Source: Carex sylvatica
Lineage: Eukaryota; Streptophyta; Magnoliopsida; Poales; Cyperaceae
NCBI GenBank assembly: GCA_964058845.1
Contig: CAXKVR010000011.1
Coordinates: forward strand, 1-64,000
Direction: 5' to 3'
Length of the DNA: 64,000 bases
Below are positions 11,216 to 23,085 of this stretch, piece by piece. The stretch's first letter is position 1. Every line of letters starts with the position of its first letter. Position numbers and translations under genes: made by a program. The notes under the pieces were generated by a model. The model searched no databases. It was not told the origin of the DNA and saw nothing but the letters and a program-made list of their open reading frames with translations.

Positions 11216-11870
11216 ACAGCACTAAAAATTATTTTCTTATTCATTAACTTTATTTTTCTATCAAATATAATATATACTGATATATTTTAGGATAAATTTC
11301 GTTGGAGGTCACTAATTTGTCTTTTGTTATGAATTTATCACTCAAATTTAATTTGTTTATCCATAGCCACTGAACTTTTAATTTGTCCCAATCAAGTCAT
11401 CCTATAAATTTTTCATCCAAACAATTAATAAAATATAACTTTTATGTGAGTATTTTAGATGGAATGGGTGTATTCCATTAAAATTTTGAAAGGAATGAGC
11501 ATATTCGGTTATATTTTAGACGAAAAAGTTATAGAACGGCAATAAAAATTATCTTCTTATTCCTTGACTTTATTTTTCTATCAAATATAATATACACACT
11601 GATATATTTTTGGATAAATTTCGCTTGAGGTCACTAAATTTAATCTTTGATTACGAATTGGTCACTCAAATTTGATTTGTCCCTTCATAACCACTGAACT
11701 TTTAATTTGTCCCAATCAAGTCACCATGTAATTTTTCATTCAAACAATTAATAAAATATAACTTTTATGTTAGTATTTTAGATGGAATGGACATATCATG
11801 TTAAAATTTCAAAAGGAATGAGCAATTAAGCATATTCAGTTATATTTTGGACTGAAAAGTTATAGGGTAC
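11216..11870. repeat. Tandem duplication of a ~318-bp unit
   Basis: Two direct copies start at about 11216 and 11534. Matching landmarks include TTTATTTTTCTATCAAATAT, GGATAAATTTCG, CACTGAACTTTTAATTTGTC and AACAATTAATAAAATATAAC, in the same order in both. The copies differ by many substitutions and small indels, so the duplication is not recent. No coding potential is visible. Confidence 0.8.
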
Positions 11871-13530
11871 CTTGATTGTGAAAAATTGAAAATTAAATGA
11901 TTATAAAAACACAAATCAAACTTAAGTAATCAATTCGTAATAAAAAAATAAAGTTTAGTGATCTCTAGCAAAATTAACCTTATATTCTATTATCAACACA
12001 ATCCGATAATTAAACAACAAATGATCACTGCAATTCTAACCAAATCTAGAGTCTAAACTCTTGCCCGACCCGATTGCAAAGGGTTGCAAAATAAGTAGGA
12101 ATGTTGTTTAGGATTCTTCTTAATCCGTTTGACTAGGTTTTGCACAACATCTTGAATAATGCTAATCGGATCAGAGCTCAAAATTTAACACCTCTAACTG
12201 TAAGCAAGAGTTCCATAACATTTGGAATGTCGATCCAAACATTATTTATTAATTTGTATACACATGTCTTAAGAGTGAACTAGGAATCTAGGATTGTTTA
12301 TGGATATTATATTCAATAGGTTTGGAATGTAGATCTAAAAATTACCGCGGTCAAGTCAGGCGCTGCTGAAGTCAAGAAATGGTTGGGGTCAGCCTGACCC
12401 AACCGGTCCGGGTTCTATTATTCTTCTTGGTCCGTTGATCCGGTCTAGAATGAACCACAACTCTTGGAAGGACTTCTAATGTATGTAACAGTATATCTGT
12501 CTGTTAACTGTCTTAAATACTATCACGCATTGTCAAACAAAAAGGTTATAAGTATATATTTTTTTTTTATTGTATTTGATAAAATAAAATATACCAAATG
12601 TAATTAAATGAATTTTTTCAGATATGTCACGTTACAGATGATTCCATCCGTTCGATTCTAGATTCTTCTACTTTGCCCTTTATTGTATTAATCAGACGGC
12701 CTTTACTTTACCCTCTTCTACTTCCTCGCTTATGGACAGAACAGAATGGTAAAAACGGTACTGTGCACCGATCGATTGGCCCCAAATCCCAATAGAGTGG
12801 TAAATTTGTGTGGTGACGTGATTAATAAGTTGTGATTTTGATCACGTGTTGTGATTGAGTTAATTTTTTATTTGTCATATCATTTTGTGATTAAAATAAT
12901 GACGAGTTGTTACAACATGTAAATAGTCACGCCAGATGTGTCACATTGTGACCAAACATGCGGTGACCGAATCATATTTTTATTAGCATACATAAATATC
13001 TCAGTGTAACATTATTGAATAACTTAAAATCTAAAATGCATGCATACTCAGAGGCAAAAGGTAGTGTATTGAAAAAGGTGCTAAGCCACCTCTACAAATT
13101 GAAATTTTATAATTTTGTCTATTAAATTTTTATAATTTTTATATGCATTAATACTTTTAGTCTTCCTTATAAAATAAAATTACGCTGCACTTGATTTTCT
13201 AGTCTTCTCAATCTCAAATTTCTAATTCTACCCCTGTACATATCATTCAAAGATGCATAATCGTTCTCGCAAATTTTTACTTTTCAGTATTTATCGTCCA
13301 TTTTCTGTATTCACACGTTGGACGTTGGACGTCACTTAACATACACATTATGATCGAGTTTTATTTAAGTTCTTTCAATCTTGACCGTCCAATTAACATC
13401 TAACGATCTATTTTGAATCGTTATTGGTATTCCGTAACTATTCTATGTCATATTTTGTATCTAGACCTGAGCAATTTTCCTATTATGTGTCATGCACATC
13501 ATATTGATAAGTGACTTATTTGGGTTCGGT
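11871..13530. other. Intergenic, no feature recognised
   Basis: No gene or delimited element. The part from 12805 to 12965 is rich in GTGATTA / TCACGTG / GTCAC motifs and could be a decayed element. The rest is ordinary AT-rich spacer. Confidence 0.4.
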
Positions 13531-13534
13531 TCGG

Positions 13535-14505
13535 CAAGATAAAAAATTCGTGATTTGAGAATAATTCAGGTATAATTCGGAAATGATTCGAAATTATCAA
13601 GATCAGAGATCTCAGTCCTACAAGAAAGCAAAAAAAACTAAAAAAAAATTGTTCCGGAAATTTTTTGCTAATAATTCAGAAAATTCAGAGAAAAATTGTA
13701 AAATTCGTGAATTATTCGAGAATAACTCGGTCAAAATTCAGTCAACTGAATAATTTATCGTTTTGTTGGTCATCACCAAAAAAATGAATTATTCATAAAT
13801 AATTTACGAATAATTTACAATTATTGTAACTATTTACACAGTACAATAGTACATAATCGATACATGTGTCATGTTGTTTGTTAACATAACCTTTCCATTA
13901 TGTAACAGAACCAACTACAAATTATATACAGGCGAATGCACAAGTAATAAATGGTCAAGCCTCTGGAGACTAGCAGTCAAGGAAACACCGAAATGTTGGA
14001 TTTGACGAGATAAAAAATTTGTGATTCGGAAATAATTCGAGTATAATTCGGAAATAATTTAGAATTATTCGAATCAGATATCTCAGTCCTACAAGAAAGA
14101 AAAAAAAATAAAAAAAAAAATGTTCTGAAAAAAATTCACAAATAATTTGAAAATTTCAGAAATTTTTTGTAAAATTTGTGAATTATTTGAGAATAATTCG
14201 GTTAAAATTCAATCAACTGAATAATTCGGTTAAAATTCAATCAACTGAATAATTCGGTTAAAATTCAATCAACTGAATAATTTATCGTTCAGTTTGTCAT
14301 CATTAAAAAAAAGAATTATATATAAATTATTCACACATAATTTACGAATATTTTAACTATATACACAGTAGTACATAATCCATACGTGTGTCATGCTGTT
14401 TGTTAACATAACCTTTCCATTATGTAACAGAACCAACTACAAATTATGCACCAGTAATAAATGGTCAAGCCACTGGAGAGTAGCAGTCGAGGAAACACCG
14501 AAATG
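13535..14505. repeat. Tandem duplication of a ~470-bp unit with AATTATTCG motifs
   Basis: The first copy starts near 13535 and the second near 14006. Both begin with GATAAAAAATT(C/T)GTGATT, pass through ATCTCAGTCCTACAAGAAAG, and end with AACATAACCTTTCCATTATG then AGGAAACACCGAAATGT. The first halves are dense in AATAATTCG(A/G) motifs on both strands. Those motifs resemble the subterminal repeats of hAT-type elements, but no termini were found. Confidence 0.8.
14193..14276. repeat. Three perfect tandem copies of a 28-bp unit
   Basis: The unit starting ATAATTCGGTTAAAATTCAA repeats at 14193, 14221 and 14249 with no visible mismatch. It lies inside the second copy of the larger duplication. The first large copy holds only one diverged unit, so the expansion followed the duplication. 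Confidence 0.9.
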
Positions 14506-15752
14506 TCCGATACGCAATAAATGGTCTCCATGTCACTTTTGACAACCAATAATTATTCGCCTTCCACAAAAAGTTATGAACCAGGCCCATCCAAAATTTT
14601 ATCAGATACGGATGTAATACCTGTTTGTGCAGATTTCAGAAATCCAGTTGAGCAATCGCGCTTGACGGCTTTCAAGTCCGGAGGAGCCGCCACAGCACTA
14701 GTGCTCTTCTACCATGTGCCGCATTATGTCGAAGCGCCACGTGTTATATGGAGGCCCCATGGAGTTTTGTCATGGTGCTGCGACTGCGTCACTTTTCCAT
14801 TAGAAGAGGGACTAAACAGCAAAACAAATTAAAAATTCTCTGACAATTAAGCACCATAATTATATTCGGTTGAATTATTGACCTAGTCCGCTGACTATGT
14901 TGTTGCAATGTACTCATTTGTACTAAATAAAATGCATGTGCGATGATTTCTATCCTTTTCGTACCAGTTTTTGATTCATACCCACCCAGTTTTATGCGAG
15001 ACCGCATCGTCTGCATTAACTCAAAAGAGCATCTTTTCAATTAATAGATATCAGTCGTCTGATTATAAACAGAGTTCATCCGGTTCTCACCTATAATACA
15101 AGAGGTCTTTAAATTTAGTACTGATCTAATTTGTACGAATCTCAAAGCTGATTAGACGTTTCGGATACATTAACTCGAAAGATTCATTTTTGAGTTAATG
15201 CAGAGGATACGAATTCGTTTTATGCTCCATAGCTAGGCAAATTGGAAATAAAAAATACATCTGTTCCTGAATTAATTACTTTTTGGAAATTGAATATTTT
15301 AAATTAATATCAACAATCCGGTCTTCTGTTCCTGAATTAATTACTTTTTGGAAGTTGAATATTGATTATTTGATGTACAAATAAAGATAATATGCATACT
15401 GATTATGAAAATAAAATATGGTTGGAATTTTATGGTATTCTCCAGTTTAATCGTTTTAAATCTATAATTTAAATGGTGTTGTATTGACTTATTAGTGTTC
15501 AAAAATTAGTTCAACTTCTCATTTAAGGAGGAGGCTTTGCTTGTTTTGCCTATTGAATTTCATCAAAAAGAGAAAGAGTGTGTACAATTTACAAGAAATA
15601 TTAGAAAGAACTTCAATATGTACGAGCACTACCAAAAAAATAATTGAAAGTGAACAAAAAATTACAAGGGATGAAATGAAAAATAGTGTCAGTCTCAGTG
15701 ATCCGCAACAGTTGCCGTTACTCTCTGCAATCGCAACGGTGGTAATTGTTGC
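14506..15752. other. Intergenic; small 65-bp-spaced direct repeat
   Basis: No gene is supported. A ~38-bp sequence beginning TCTGTTCCTGAATTAATTAC occurs at 15260 and again at 15325 with one or two changes. Open frames here (for example 14521-14832) show no recognisable domain. Confidence 0.5.
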
Positions 15753-16523
15753 TAGGGGTGATTAATGAGCGAGCATGAGCGAGTTAGGGTATGCTCATGC
15801 TCACTCATTAAGTAAATAAGCGAGTTGTTAATGAGCGAGTTTAAATGAGCGGATAAATGAGCGAGTTATAAATGAGCGAGCTTTTAATGAGCGAGTTATG
15901 AGCGGCTCACGAGTTATGGCTTATGAGTACCAAAATTTAACAAATTGTCATAATTCATTTAAATAAAATATAATAAAAATCCAACAAAAATAGATTTCAC
16001 AGTAGCATCAACAGACAACAATCAATATATTACAAAAATAGAATAATCCAACATAAACTAATAAAAATCCAATAGCTATCGTCTTGTCGATTTTGACGGC
16101 CCTACTTGTGACATACACACAGATATTTTCTTGTCACATACCTACAAATTTGTATTATGAAAATAATAATGAAAATTCATCTTAAACAAGCAACAAGCAG
16201 TTGGCAGAGGTTAAGTTAGGTTTTTAATTTTAGGCAGAGGTTTTTGTTCTGCCGATTTACAAAAAAAAAAATGAATGTATGAAACTATGAATATTACATA
16301 GGATTTAATGAGGTAAAGATGATGTTACATAGAATTACACAGGAATAAATGTGGCAGGAATTAGATGTGGCAAATTCTTAATGAGCAAGTTGGGTCATGC
16401 TCATGCTCGCTCATTGAGTAAATGAGCGAGTTTAAATGAGCGGATAAATGAGCGAGTTTAGACGAATTTTTAATGAGCGAGTTATGAACGGCTCACGAGT
16501 TATGAGCGATTTACTCACCCCTA
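15753..16523. mobile_element. Non-autonomous hAT element, GAGCGAGTT subterminal repeats
   Basis: The termini TAGGGGTGATTAATGAGCG and (complement) TAGGGGTGAGTAAATCG form an imperfect inverted repeat. A perfect 8-bp direct repeat ATTGTTGC flanks it (15745-15752 and 16524-16531); 8 bp is the hAT signature. Both subterminal regions are packed with AATGAGCGAGTT-type motifs (15760-15925 and 16379-16515). The AT-rich centre has no transposase. Confidence 0.88.
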
Positions 16524-17336
16524 ATTGTTGCTTTGCTTGACCCGCTACACTGCAGAAAAAAATAAATCTGTCACAAAGCATCTAAAAGACCTGTTTCAAA
16601 ATGACCCAAACTAGACATTTGACAAAACCCCCCCGGGCTCAATCCTGACCGGTCCGACCATGTCCGTGCCCGGACTAGACCGTGCTCGTGCCACGGATAT
16701 GCACGGGTACACATGCACGGATATTAAACGGACTGGATCTGGTTTTTCGGAAAAAAAAAACCGTGCATACCCGGACTGGCGTACCCGTGAGCCCGTGTCC
16801 GTGAACCTGTGTACCCTATACTCGTACTCGTTTATTTTTCAAATTTTAAAATTTTTCAAAATTCCTCCCCCCCTATTCTTTTACAGATATCACAAACTAC
16901 GAATTATAAACCGTAATCAAAATAAATAAATAAAATGTAAATTTTCGGTTATGTTTAATACAATATAAATTGTTTGTATACTAAATTTAGTGTAATTTAG
17001 AATTAATTTGGTTCTTAATCAAGTAGCGATAAAATTAAACTGTGAATTTTTCGAACTACTTGATGGATCTCCAATTGACATCAAATTTAATACACGTCGT
17101 GAAAAGTAAAGGTACATATAATTTTACCTTTTAATTTTGATAATAGTTCAATCAGTTATTTATAAATGCATATCGTTTCTTGTGAGATGAGACTCAAAAG
17201 GACATTTTACAGCTCAGTACATTTATTAATTTTTAACTATTAGAGGATGACAGTGTAAAATGATGTGGTGGGAGCTAAAGTTTTTGAAAAAATTTATGTA
17301 TTATTATGCATATTAATTTTGTTTTATATGTTTAGT

Positions 17337-17714
17337 GAGGAGGGATCCAATTACACCCTTTTTTAGTGACACTGGATTACACTCTATATTTACAAAGTCC
17401 AAACAGTAAATTCAAACTGTTCAACTTGATGGATATATTAAAATGTGCTTACAGATCAAATTTTATATTTTTCTGAATTTTTTTACTATTTATTAAGATG
17501 GGTATAAAAATTCAACGATCTGAATATAGCGATTTTGTTAAATACTTAATAAATAGTAAAAAAATTCTAAAAAATATAAAATTTGATCTACAAGCACATT
17601 TTAACATATCCATTATGTTGAACGGTTTGGATCTACTGTTTGAAATTTGAAAACTTTAAAAATTAAGAATGTAATTAAGTGTCACCAAAAAAGAATGTAA
17701 TTACATCCCACCTC
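17337..17714. mobile_element. MULE-like MITE, GAGGAGGGATCC ends, 9-bp TSD
   Basis: The ends GAGGAGGGATCCAATTACAC and (complement) GAGGTGGGATGTAATTACAT pair, with the common core inside. The flanking 9-mers are ATGTTTAGT (17328-17336) and ATATTTAGT (17715-17723), one mismatch. It is nested within a larger hAT-like element. Confidence 0.85.
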
Positions 17715-17825
17715 ATATTTAGTGGCTACTTAGGAATGCGAGTGTGTGTGGCTGAGGCAACAATTGCACCTCATATTTAGTAGCTACTTAGAATGCGAGT
17801 GTGTGTGGCTGAGGCAACAATTGCA
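17711..17825. repeat. 58-bp tandem duplication at the MITE edge
   Basis: CCTCATATTTAGTGGCTACT at 17711 is repeated at 17769 with a G-to-A change and one deleted base, through CTGAGGCAACAATTGCA. The unit includes the last four bases of the MITE, so the duplication happened after MITE insertion. Confidence 0.85.
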
Positions 17826-18423
17826 TCATGGTTTTGATTAGCAAAGTATATTTTAGTTTTCAGGAATGCATTTAACATTTTATGAATGAAATAGGTATCA
17901 TGCCATTGTTTCAAAAAAAAAAATTAAAAATTCTCAATGTAGCATATTTCTAGATTACATTTAATATTTGAAAATTTTATAACAAAAATTATTGAGTTCC
18001 AAAACAAATATAATTACTTATATTTCAAGTAGAGAGTGAACATATAAATTCGAATTTTTATAGGTTATAAAAATAGGTTATAAGTTATAACTTATTTTTA
18101 ATAAATATAATTACCATGTCAAATGAATTTTAATAGGTATGAATTTGGATTTATAATTTATTAGTTTTCAAAGAAAATAAAAACAGAAAAAAAACTGGAC
18201 CCGGACCAGACCGCCTGGACCTCCTACCCGGACCGCCTTGCCTCCGAACCCATGACGGGCACGGGTATTAAACGGAAAGGGCAGAATTTTTGAAAAAAAA
18301 ATCTGTGATGCCCGGTCCGTTGTACCCGTTTGCCCGGACCGCCCGGCTCGGTCTGTTTGTAAACCACAAACCCACACCACTTGGAGTAAGCCTTAAAATA
18401 TCCCTCAACCCGCTTCATAGCAC

Positions 18424-18948
18424 TAGGGCTGTCAAAAAAACTCGCGGCTCGTGACTCGCTTCTAGCTCGCTTGCTAACAGCTCGCTCAGTAGTAGACCGA
18501 GCTGTTAACAAGCCGGCTCGACCTAGGCTCGAGCCAAAGTAAACGAGCTGAGCCAGGGGTCAGCTCGGCTCGTTAAGCTACAGTGGATTTAGGATTTAGT
18601 CCCATATAATTTTAAGTCTAGTCCCATTTTCAAATGCGCAATTATGCAAAATTGATGTATTTTTAGTTTGGGAAGAAAAGATATGGGCTTCAGTTGCTTG
18701 AAGATGTGCTTGCTGGACGATTTCTTAAATTTTTTAAATGGACTTTCTTATTTTTATATTTTTGAACTTGTATAATAGCAGTCCAATAAAGCCCAGCTCG
18801 TCAGCTAGTTCGGGTTGGCTTGTCACGAGCGAGCCAGGGTTTTTGGCTCGGGTGACCTAGGTCCAGCTCGCTTGGTCCAGGCTCGAGCCAAAATAAACGA
18901 GCTGAGCAAAGACCCAACTCGGCCCAAGCCAGCTCGTTTGCACCCCTA
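18424..18948. mobile_element. Non-autonomous hAT element, GAGCTCGGCTCG motifs
   Basis: Left end TAGGGCTGTCAAA and right end (complement) TAGGGGTGCAAACGAGCTG. The flanking 8-mers are CATAGCAC (18416-18423) and CATAACAC (18949-18956), one mismatch. AGCTCGGCTCGTTAA-type motifs occur at both subterminal regions. No transposase is present in the 525 bp. Confidence 0.8.
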
Positions 18949-18986
18949 CATAACACCACCTCCCAATCCTACATTAAATGGGATCC

Positions 18987-19133
18987 AACTCCGCTGCTCT
19001 CTGAATAGGAGAGCATGATCCTGCTATTCAAGATCTAACCGTTTGATTTTTTCATGCATGAATCTCAACACATATGAACGGTTAGGTTTTGAATAACAAG
19101 ATCCTGCTCTCCTATTTGCAGAGCAGCGGAGTT
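18987..19133. mobile_element. Short palindromic MITE, AACTCCGCTGCTCT ends
   Basis: AACTCCGCTGCTCTCTGAAT at left pairs with the complement of the sequence ending AGAGCAGCGGAGTT at right. Pairing continues through GGAGAGCA.GATC and AACCGTT.. to a centre near 19055. It was not assigned to a superfamily because no target duplication is visible. Confidence 0.7.
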
Positions 19134-19203
19134 CAACGCCATCGCATGGCCATATAGAATGAACTTCATAGCATAGTGACAAATGAATATATATATATAT
19201 ATA

Positions 19204-19605
19204 GTAAGGCTACCCTACTTCGCGAATTAAACGAGTTGTTTTAATTCGCGCTCATATCTCTAGTTTCGAAATCTAAATAGCCGATCCAAACCGTTAGATT
19301 TTTAATCTATATCAAAATGTACTTAGAAACCAAATTTTATATTTTTTGAATTTGTTTTACTATTTATTAAGATGGTTTGAAAATCTCTGTTTTTATTAAA
19401 ATTCTGCACCATTAAAAAACAATGATTTTCAAACTATCTTAATAAATAGTAAAAAAATTCTAAAAAATATAAAATTTGGTCTCCAAGCATATTTTAATAT
19501 AGATTAAACATCTAACGGTTTGGATCGACTATTTGGACTTCAAAACTAGAGATATGAGGGCAAATTAAAACAGCCCGTTTAATTCGCGAAATAGTGTAGC
19601 CTTAC
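19204..19605. mobile_element. MULE-like MITE, GTAAGGCTAC ends, in (TA)n
   Basis: Ends GTAAGGCTACCCTACTTCGC and (complement) GTAAGGCTACACTATTTCGC, followed by GAATTAAACG in both arms and the common core inside. Both flanks are long (TA)n runs. A decayed right half of the same end type occurs near 31820-32005. Confidence 0.8.
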
Positions 19606-19631
19606 TCTATATATATATATATATATATATT

Positions 19632-20821
19632 GGTCGTTGTTGTTTATCACGGCCAGAGGATACAAATTGATTTTAATATATACAATCCGAATTGAACTTG
19701 GAGAATATCAGAATATGTGGATTGAATTTCATATATAATATATTATTTTATTTTATAATTATTTTTCACTGAACTAAATTAATTTTTATAACAAAGAAGT
19801 CTAATTAGATATATATTATTTTATTTAATGGTTATTTTTTACCGAAGATCCTAGAAGTTTATTCGCCGATAGCCCTAAATTAATTTTTATTACAAAGAAG
19901 TCTAATTAGATACATATTATTTTATTTTATGGTTATTTTTCACCGAAAACCCTAGAAGTTTATTTGTCGATATCTCTAAATTTATTTTTATTACAAAGAA
20001 GAGCAATAGCATATATATTATTTTATTTTAATTTGTGATTATTTTTCACTGAAGACCTTAAAAATTTATTCGCTGATAGCCCTAAACTAATTTTTATTAT
20101 AAGAGTTATATTTTGAGATATAAAAGTTTATTCGCCATAGTCCTGAATTTATTTTTGAAATATAAAAGTTATGTTTTGAGATAATGACTTATGATCAATG
20201 TCACTTTTACACAATAAATAAATTACATTATTTTCGACCTTATATTAATTAACATCAAGTTGGAAAATTTCACTGATTTAAGATAAATTTGAACATCGAA
20301 ATAAAAATTTCCACGTGCTTGACTCAAATAAAAATAAAGCCAAAATACAATATTTTTTTTATATGCATATAGAAAAAATAATAAAAATTACCTCTAGTAA
20401 TTTTATTATGTTATGTATTTTAAAGTTTTATTGGACTACTCTGTAATAAAAATTAGTTTAGGACTATCAGCAAATAAACTTTTAGAATCTTCGGTGAAAA
20501 ATAATCACAAACTAAAATAAAATAATATATATGTTATTGCATTTCTTTGTAATAAAAATAAATTTGGAGATATCGGCGAATAAACTTCTAGAATCTTTGA
20601 TGAAAAATAACCATAAAATAAAATAATATATATTTAATTAGACTTCTTTGTAATAAAAATTAATTTAGGATTATCGGCAAATTAACTTTTAAGATTTTCG
20701 ATAAAAAAAATTACTATTAAATAAAATAATATATTATGATATTGATATTCTCCAAGTTCAATTCGGATTGTATATATTGAAATCAATTTGTATTCTCTGG
20801 TCGTAATAGACAACAACGGCC
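19632..20821. mobile_element. Fold-back element with minisatellite arms
   Basis: The ends GGTCGTTGTTGTTTATCACG and (complement) GGCCGTTGTTGTCTATTACG pair, and pairing continues through GAATTGAACTTGGAGAATAT. Inside, each arm is a tandem array of a ~110-bp unit. Its landmarks are TATTATTTTATTTTA, GGTTATTTTTCACCGAA, AGAAGTTTATTCGCCGATA and TTTTTATTACAAAGAAGTCT: about four units at left (19690-20110) and three to four inverted at right (20430-20740). The AT-rich centre has no coding potential. A stray copy of the end (GACAACAAAGGC) lies at 20851-20862. Confidence 0.8.
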
Positions 20822-20951
20822 AGAATATTTTATTTTTTAAATTTCAGATAGACAACAAAGGCTAGTTCCAGATTTAATTTCAGTTAATTAGCAGTAACTC
20901 GATTTTGTTAAGCTGGCTGTGATAGTCCATAACATTTTCTATTAAAAAAAT

Positions 20952-21433
20952 GTTATGGATACGGATCGGATATTAAATGTTATGGATACGGATTATATAT
21001 CGGACGGATAGTCTCGGATATGGATACGGATCGGATATCGGACGGATACGGATCGGATATCGGACAGATACGGATATTTTTCATAACTAGTTTGTTAGTT
21101 ACAAAAAGTCTATTATATTATTAAAATATTAGTCACTAATTATGTCATAGTATTATATTGTTCATCAAAATATATATTTATATGCAATTTAATAAATTAT
21201 TCATACAATATGCAATTTAATAAATCAATTTAAGAACATATATCATATTTGTTGTGGTTTAAAGTGTAAACGGCCGGATACGGATAGTAAAATGTCTTAC
21301 CGTATCCGCATCCGCATCCGTTATAATTTTTCGGATACAGATACGGATAGTCTCGGATACAGATCGGATAATTTAAGTACTTTTTCGGATTCGGACGAAA
21401 TCGGATATTATCTAACCCGTTTACAACCCCCTA
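20952..21433. mobile_element. One-ended hAT copy, GGATACGGAT family
   Basis: Inverted relative of the intact element at 33847-34320. It shares the AT-rich centre (ATATGCAATTTAATAAATTA, ATTAGTCACTAATTATGTCA) and the terminal CCGTTTACAACCCCCTA at 21417-21433. The opposite end lacks the TAGGGGTG terminus and begins in repeats of GTTATGGATACGGAT, so it is truncated or rearranged. Confidence 0.7.
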
Positions 21434-23085
21434 GTCTAAAGGTTTCATATTAAAAAAATAAAATAAAATAAAGAGTCGTAGCTGCACATGTGGTTGCAGA
21501 AGACAAAGGCATAGAAAACCTGACAAGTTCCTCCGTTACTTCCACGGTTTCCCTATTAAAGTATTCATAAAATGGTCTGTATTGTAATCATATAAAAATA
21601 GAAGCCCTTCCGGCAACAGGAGATATAATTTTTAAAACACAAGCTGGCGGCAACAATTGCGGATTAAAAGTACAAAATTAACAATGGGGATCATGAAGAT
21701 ATGATATCCTCGCAATTATTTTTTAATCAATTGAACTTCAAAAAGGACAGGTGTCACATCCTCACGTTTTAAAATGCTTAAAGAACACATAATTTAATTC
21801 AGATCTTTGCCCAATGAAACCTTTTTTTAAATCTCTAATAAATGGTACTATCTGCCATCACATTCCAATTTATTTCTGAAACGGGTCGCTTCTTAAACTA
21901 GCATCAAACTGTTACATATATAGATGTAAAATAAAAGTTACAGAAGATCACAAATTAATGATCATTTTTTTTTATTCAAATCCCGCAGGTAATTGTCAAT
22001 CTTTTACCGGCCTTTTCCAGTATGGTTCATCAAACCAGTTCCTGCCACGTACCCAAATATCCACGTGGTGTAGTCATATGCGCACGAGATACCAGAATTA
22101 TTTAATTCGAACCAAAAAAAAAGAGAATTATTTAATTCATATCATGACTCCACACCAAATTATTGTTTCCACACATCATCTTTACGGTACTTTACAAATT
22201 ACGTGGCGCAAGATAATAGGATGCGGCGGGAACCAATATAATATCACTGAGACTTGCACAGGCTCTCTTTTACCGAAGTGAAAAAAATTGTGCAGCCGAA
22301 AGAACCCTTTTATCGGTGGGACACTTTTGACGGTGCTGGATATCAGCTGTACAAGTCATGGACCACTAGATCACAACCGTACATAGTTCCACCGAACAGA
22401 TCTAGACCATGGATATTGTCTGCTCCGTGGATTCATGCACGTTTGGGTCCCCGGAAACATGGTGTAATGGCCTACGGGATTTTTTCTCAAAAATGGGGAA
22501 AAAAATAAATAAATTGGGTAATGAGGTGCTTTGTAGTTTGTAGTTCGTAAATCTCTCCCAAGTTCACCCCTCGTCCCTCCATACATCTCTAATCTGTTAT
22601 TCAGACTCACTCGCTAGAATAGCGGATGAATCGACTTATTGCTATAATCTTTTAATTTGCGCTTGATAGCCGTTTCAGAAAATGTGTTATCGCTATTTTA
22701 ATAGTTCATTTTCGACTAAATTCAGATTATTTTTAACTACGACACAAATCTCAAAAACAGATCCCTATATAGACACCGAACTTCAACTGTTCGGTTAGAA
22801 ATAGCTCTCAACTCATTGGACCCTCCTACAGTACCGTAGAGATGGCCATAACTTGCAACTAAAATAATCAATGTATAGTTTAGGAATTACCATTATTTAT
22901 TGATCATCAACATCATTATTATTTACATCGTATTCTATTATTATTATTGTGATCGAAAACATGGTGTGATGAGGCACTTTGTACAGTAAAAGATAGTCAT
23001 TTCCCAATTTTTTTTTGTTTTCGAAAATTTGATAGTAACTATTTATCATTCTCCAAATTACTCTGAAAGAAATGAGCTTGCTTGT
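21434..23085. other. Intergenic, no feature recognised
   Basis: No gene is supported. Open frames at 21958-22281 and 22254-22508 have no recognisable domain, promoter or splice context. No paired termini were found. Confidence 0.45.

Larger units (their letters stand above)
16617..18363. mobile_element. Probable hAT-like element with CCCGTGCCCGG motifs, interrupted
   Basis: Two GC-rich, motif-dense flanks (16625-16815 and 18195-18355), full of CCCGTGCC, CCCGGAC and ACGGGTA on both strands, bracket AT-rich sequence. The outer edges share an imperfect inverted TTTGACAAA/TTTACAAAC. A MULE-like MITE (17337-17714) sits inside. A sister element with the same motif lies at 28000-28825. No clean target duplication was found, so the edges are approximate. 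Confidence 0.5.

Noticed and set aside
14193..14276. CRISPR-like array
   Set aside because: Direct tandem copies without spacers in a plant genome; a minisatellite.
14521..14832. 103-residue open frame
   Set aside because: No recognisable domain, no promoter or splice context, and it sits in repeat-rich spacer next to a tandem duplication.
15541..15765. 74-residue open frame
   Set aside because: It runs into the hAT element at 15753 and its composition is that of AT-rich spacer.
16660..16929. 89-residue open frame
   Set aside because: Read-through of GC-rich CCCGTGCC motif repeats of a hAT-like element.
18168..18511. Arg/Gly-rich open frames on the minus strand
   Set aside because: Produced by GC-rich subterminal repeats of two hAT-like elements.
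19632..20821. LTR retrotransposon
   Set aside because: The repeats are inverted, not direct, and there is no TG..CA terminus, primer-binding site or polyprotein.
22254..22508. 84-residue open frame with Trp/Pro-rich peptide
   Set aside because: No family recognised, no supporting exons; kept only as spacer.
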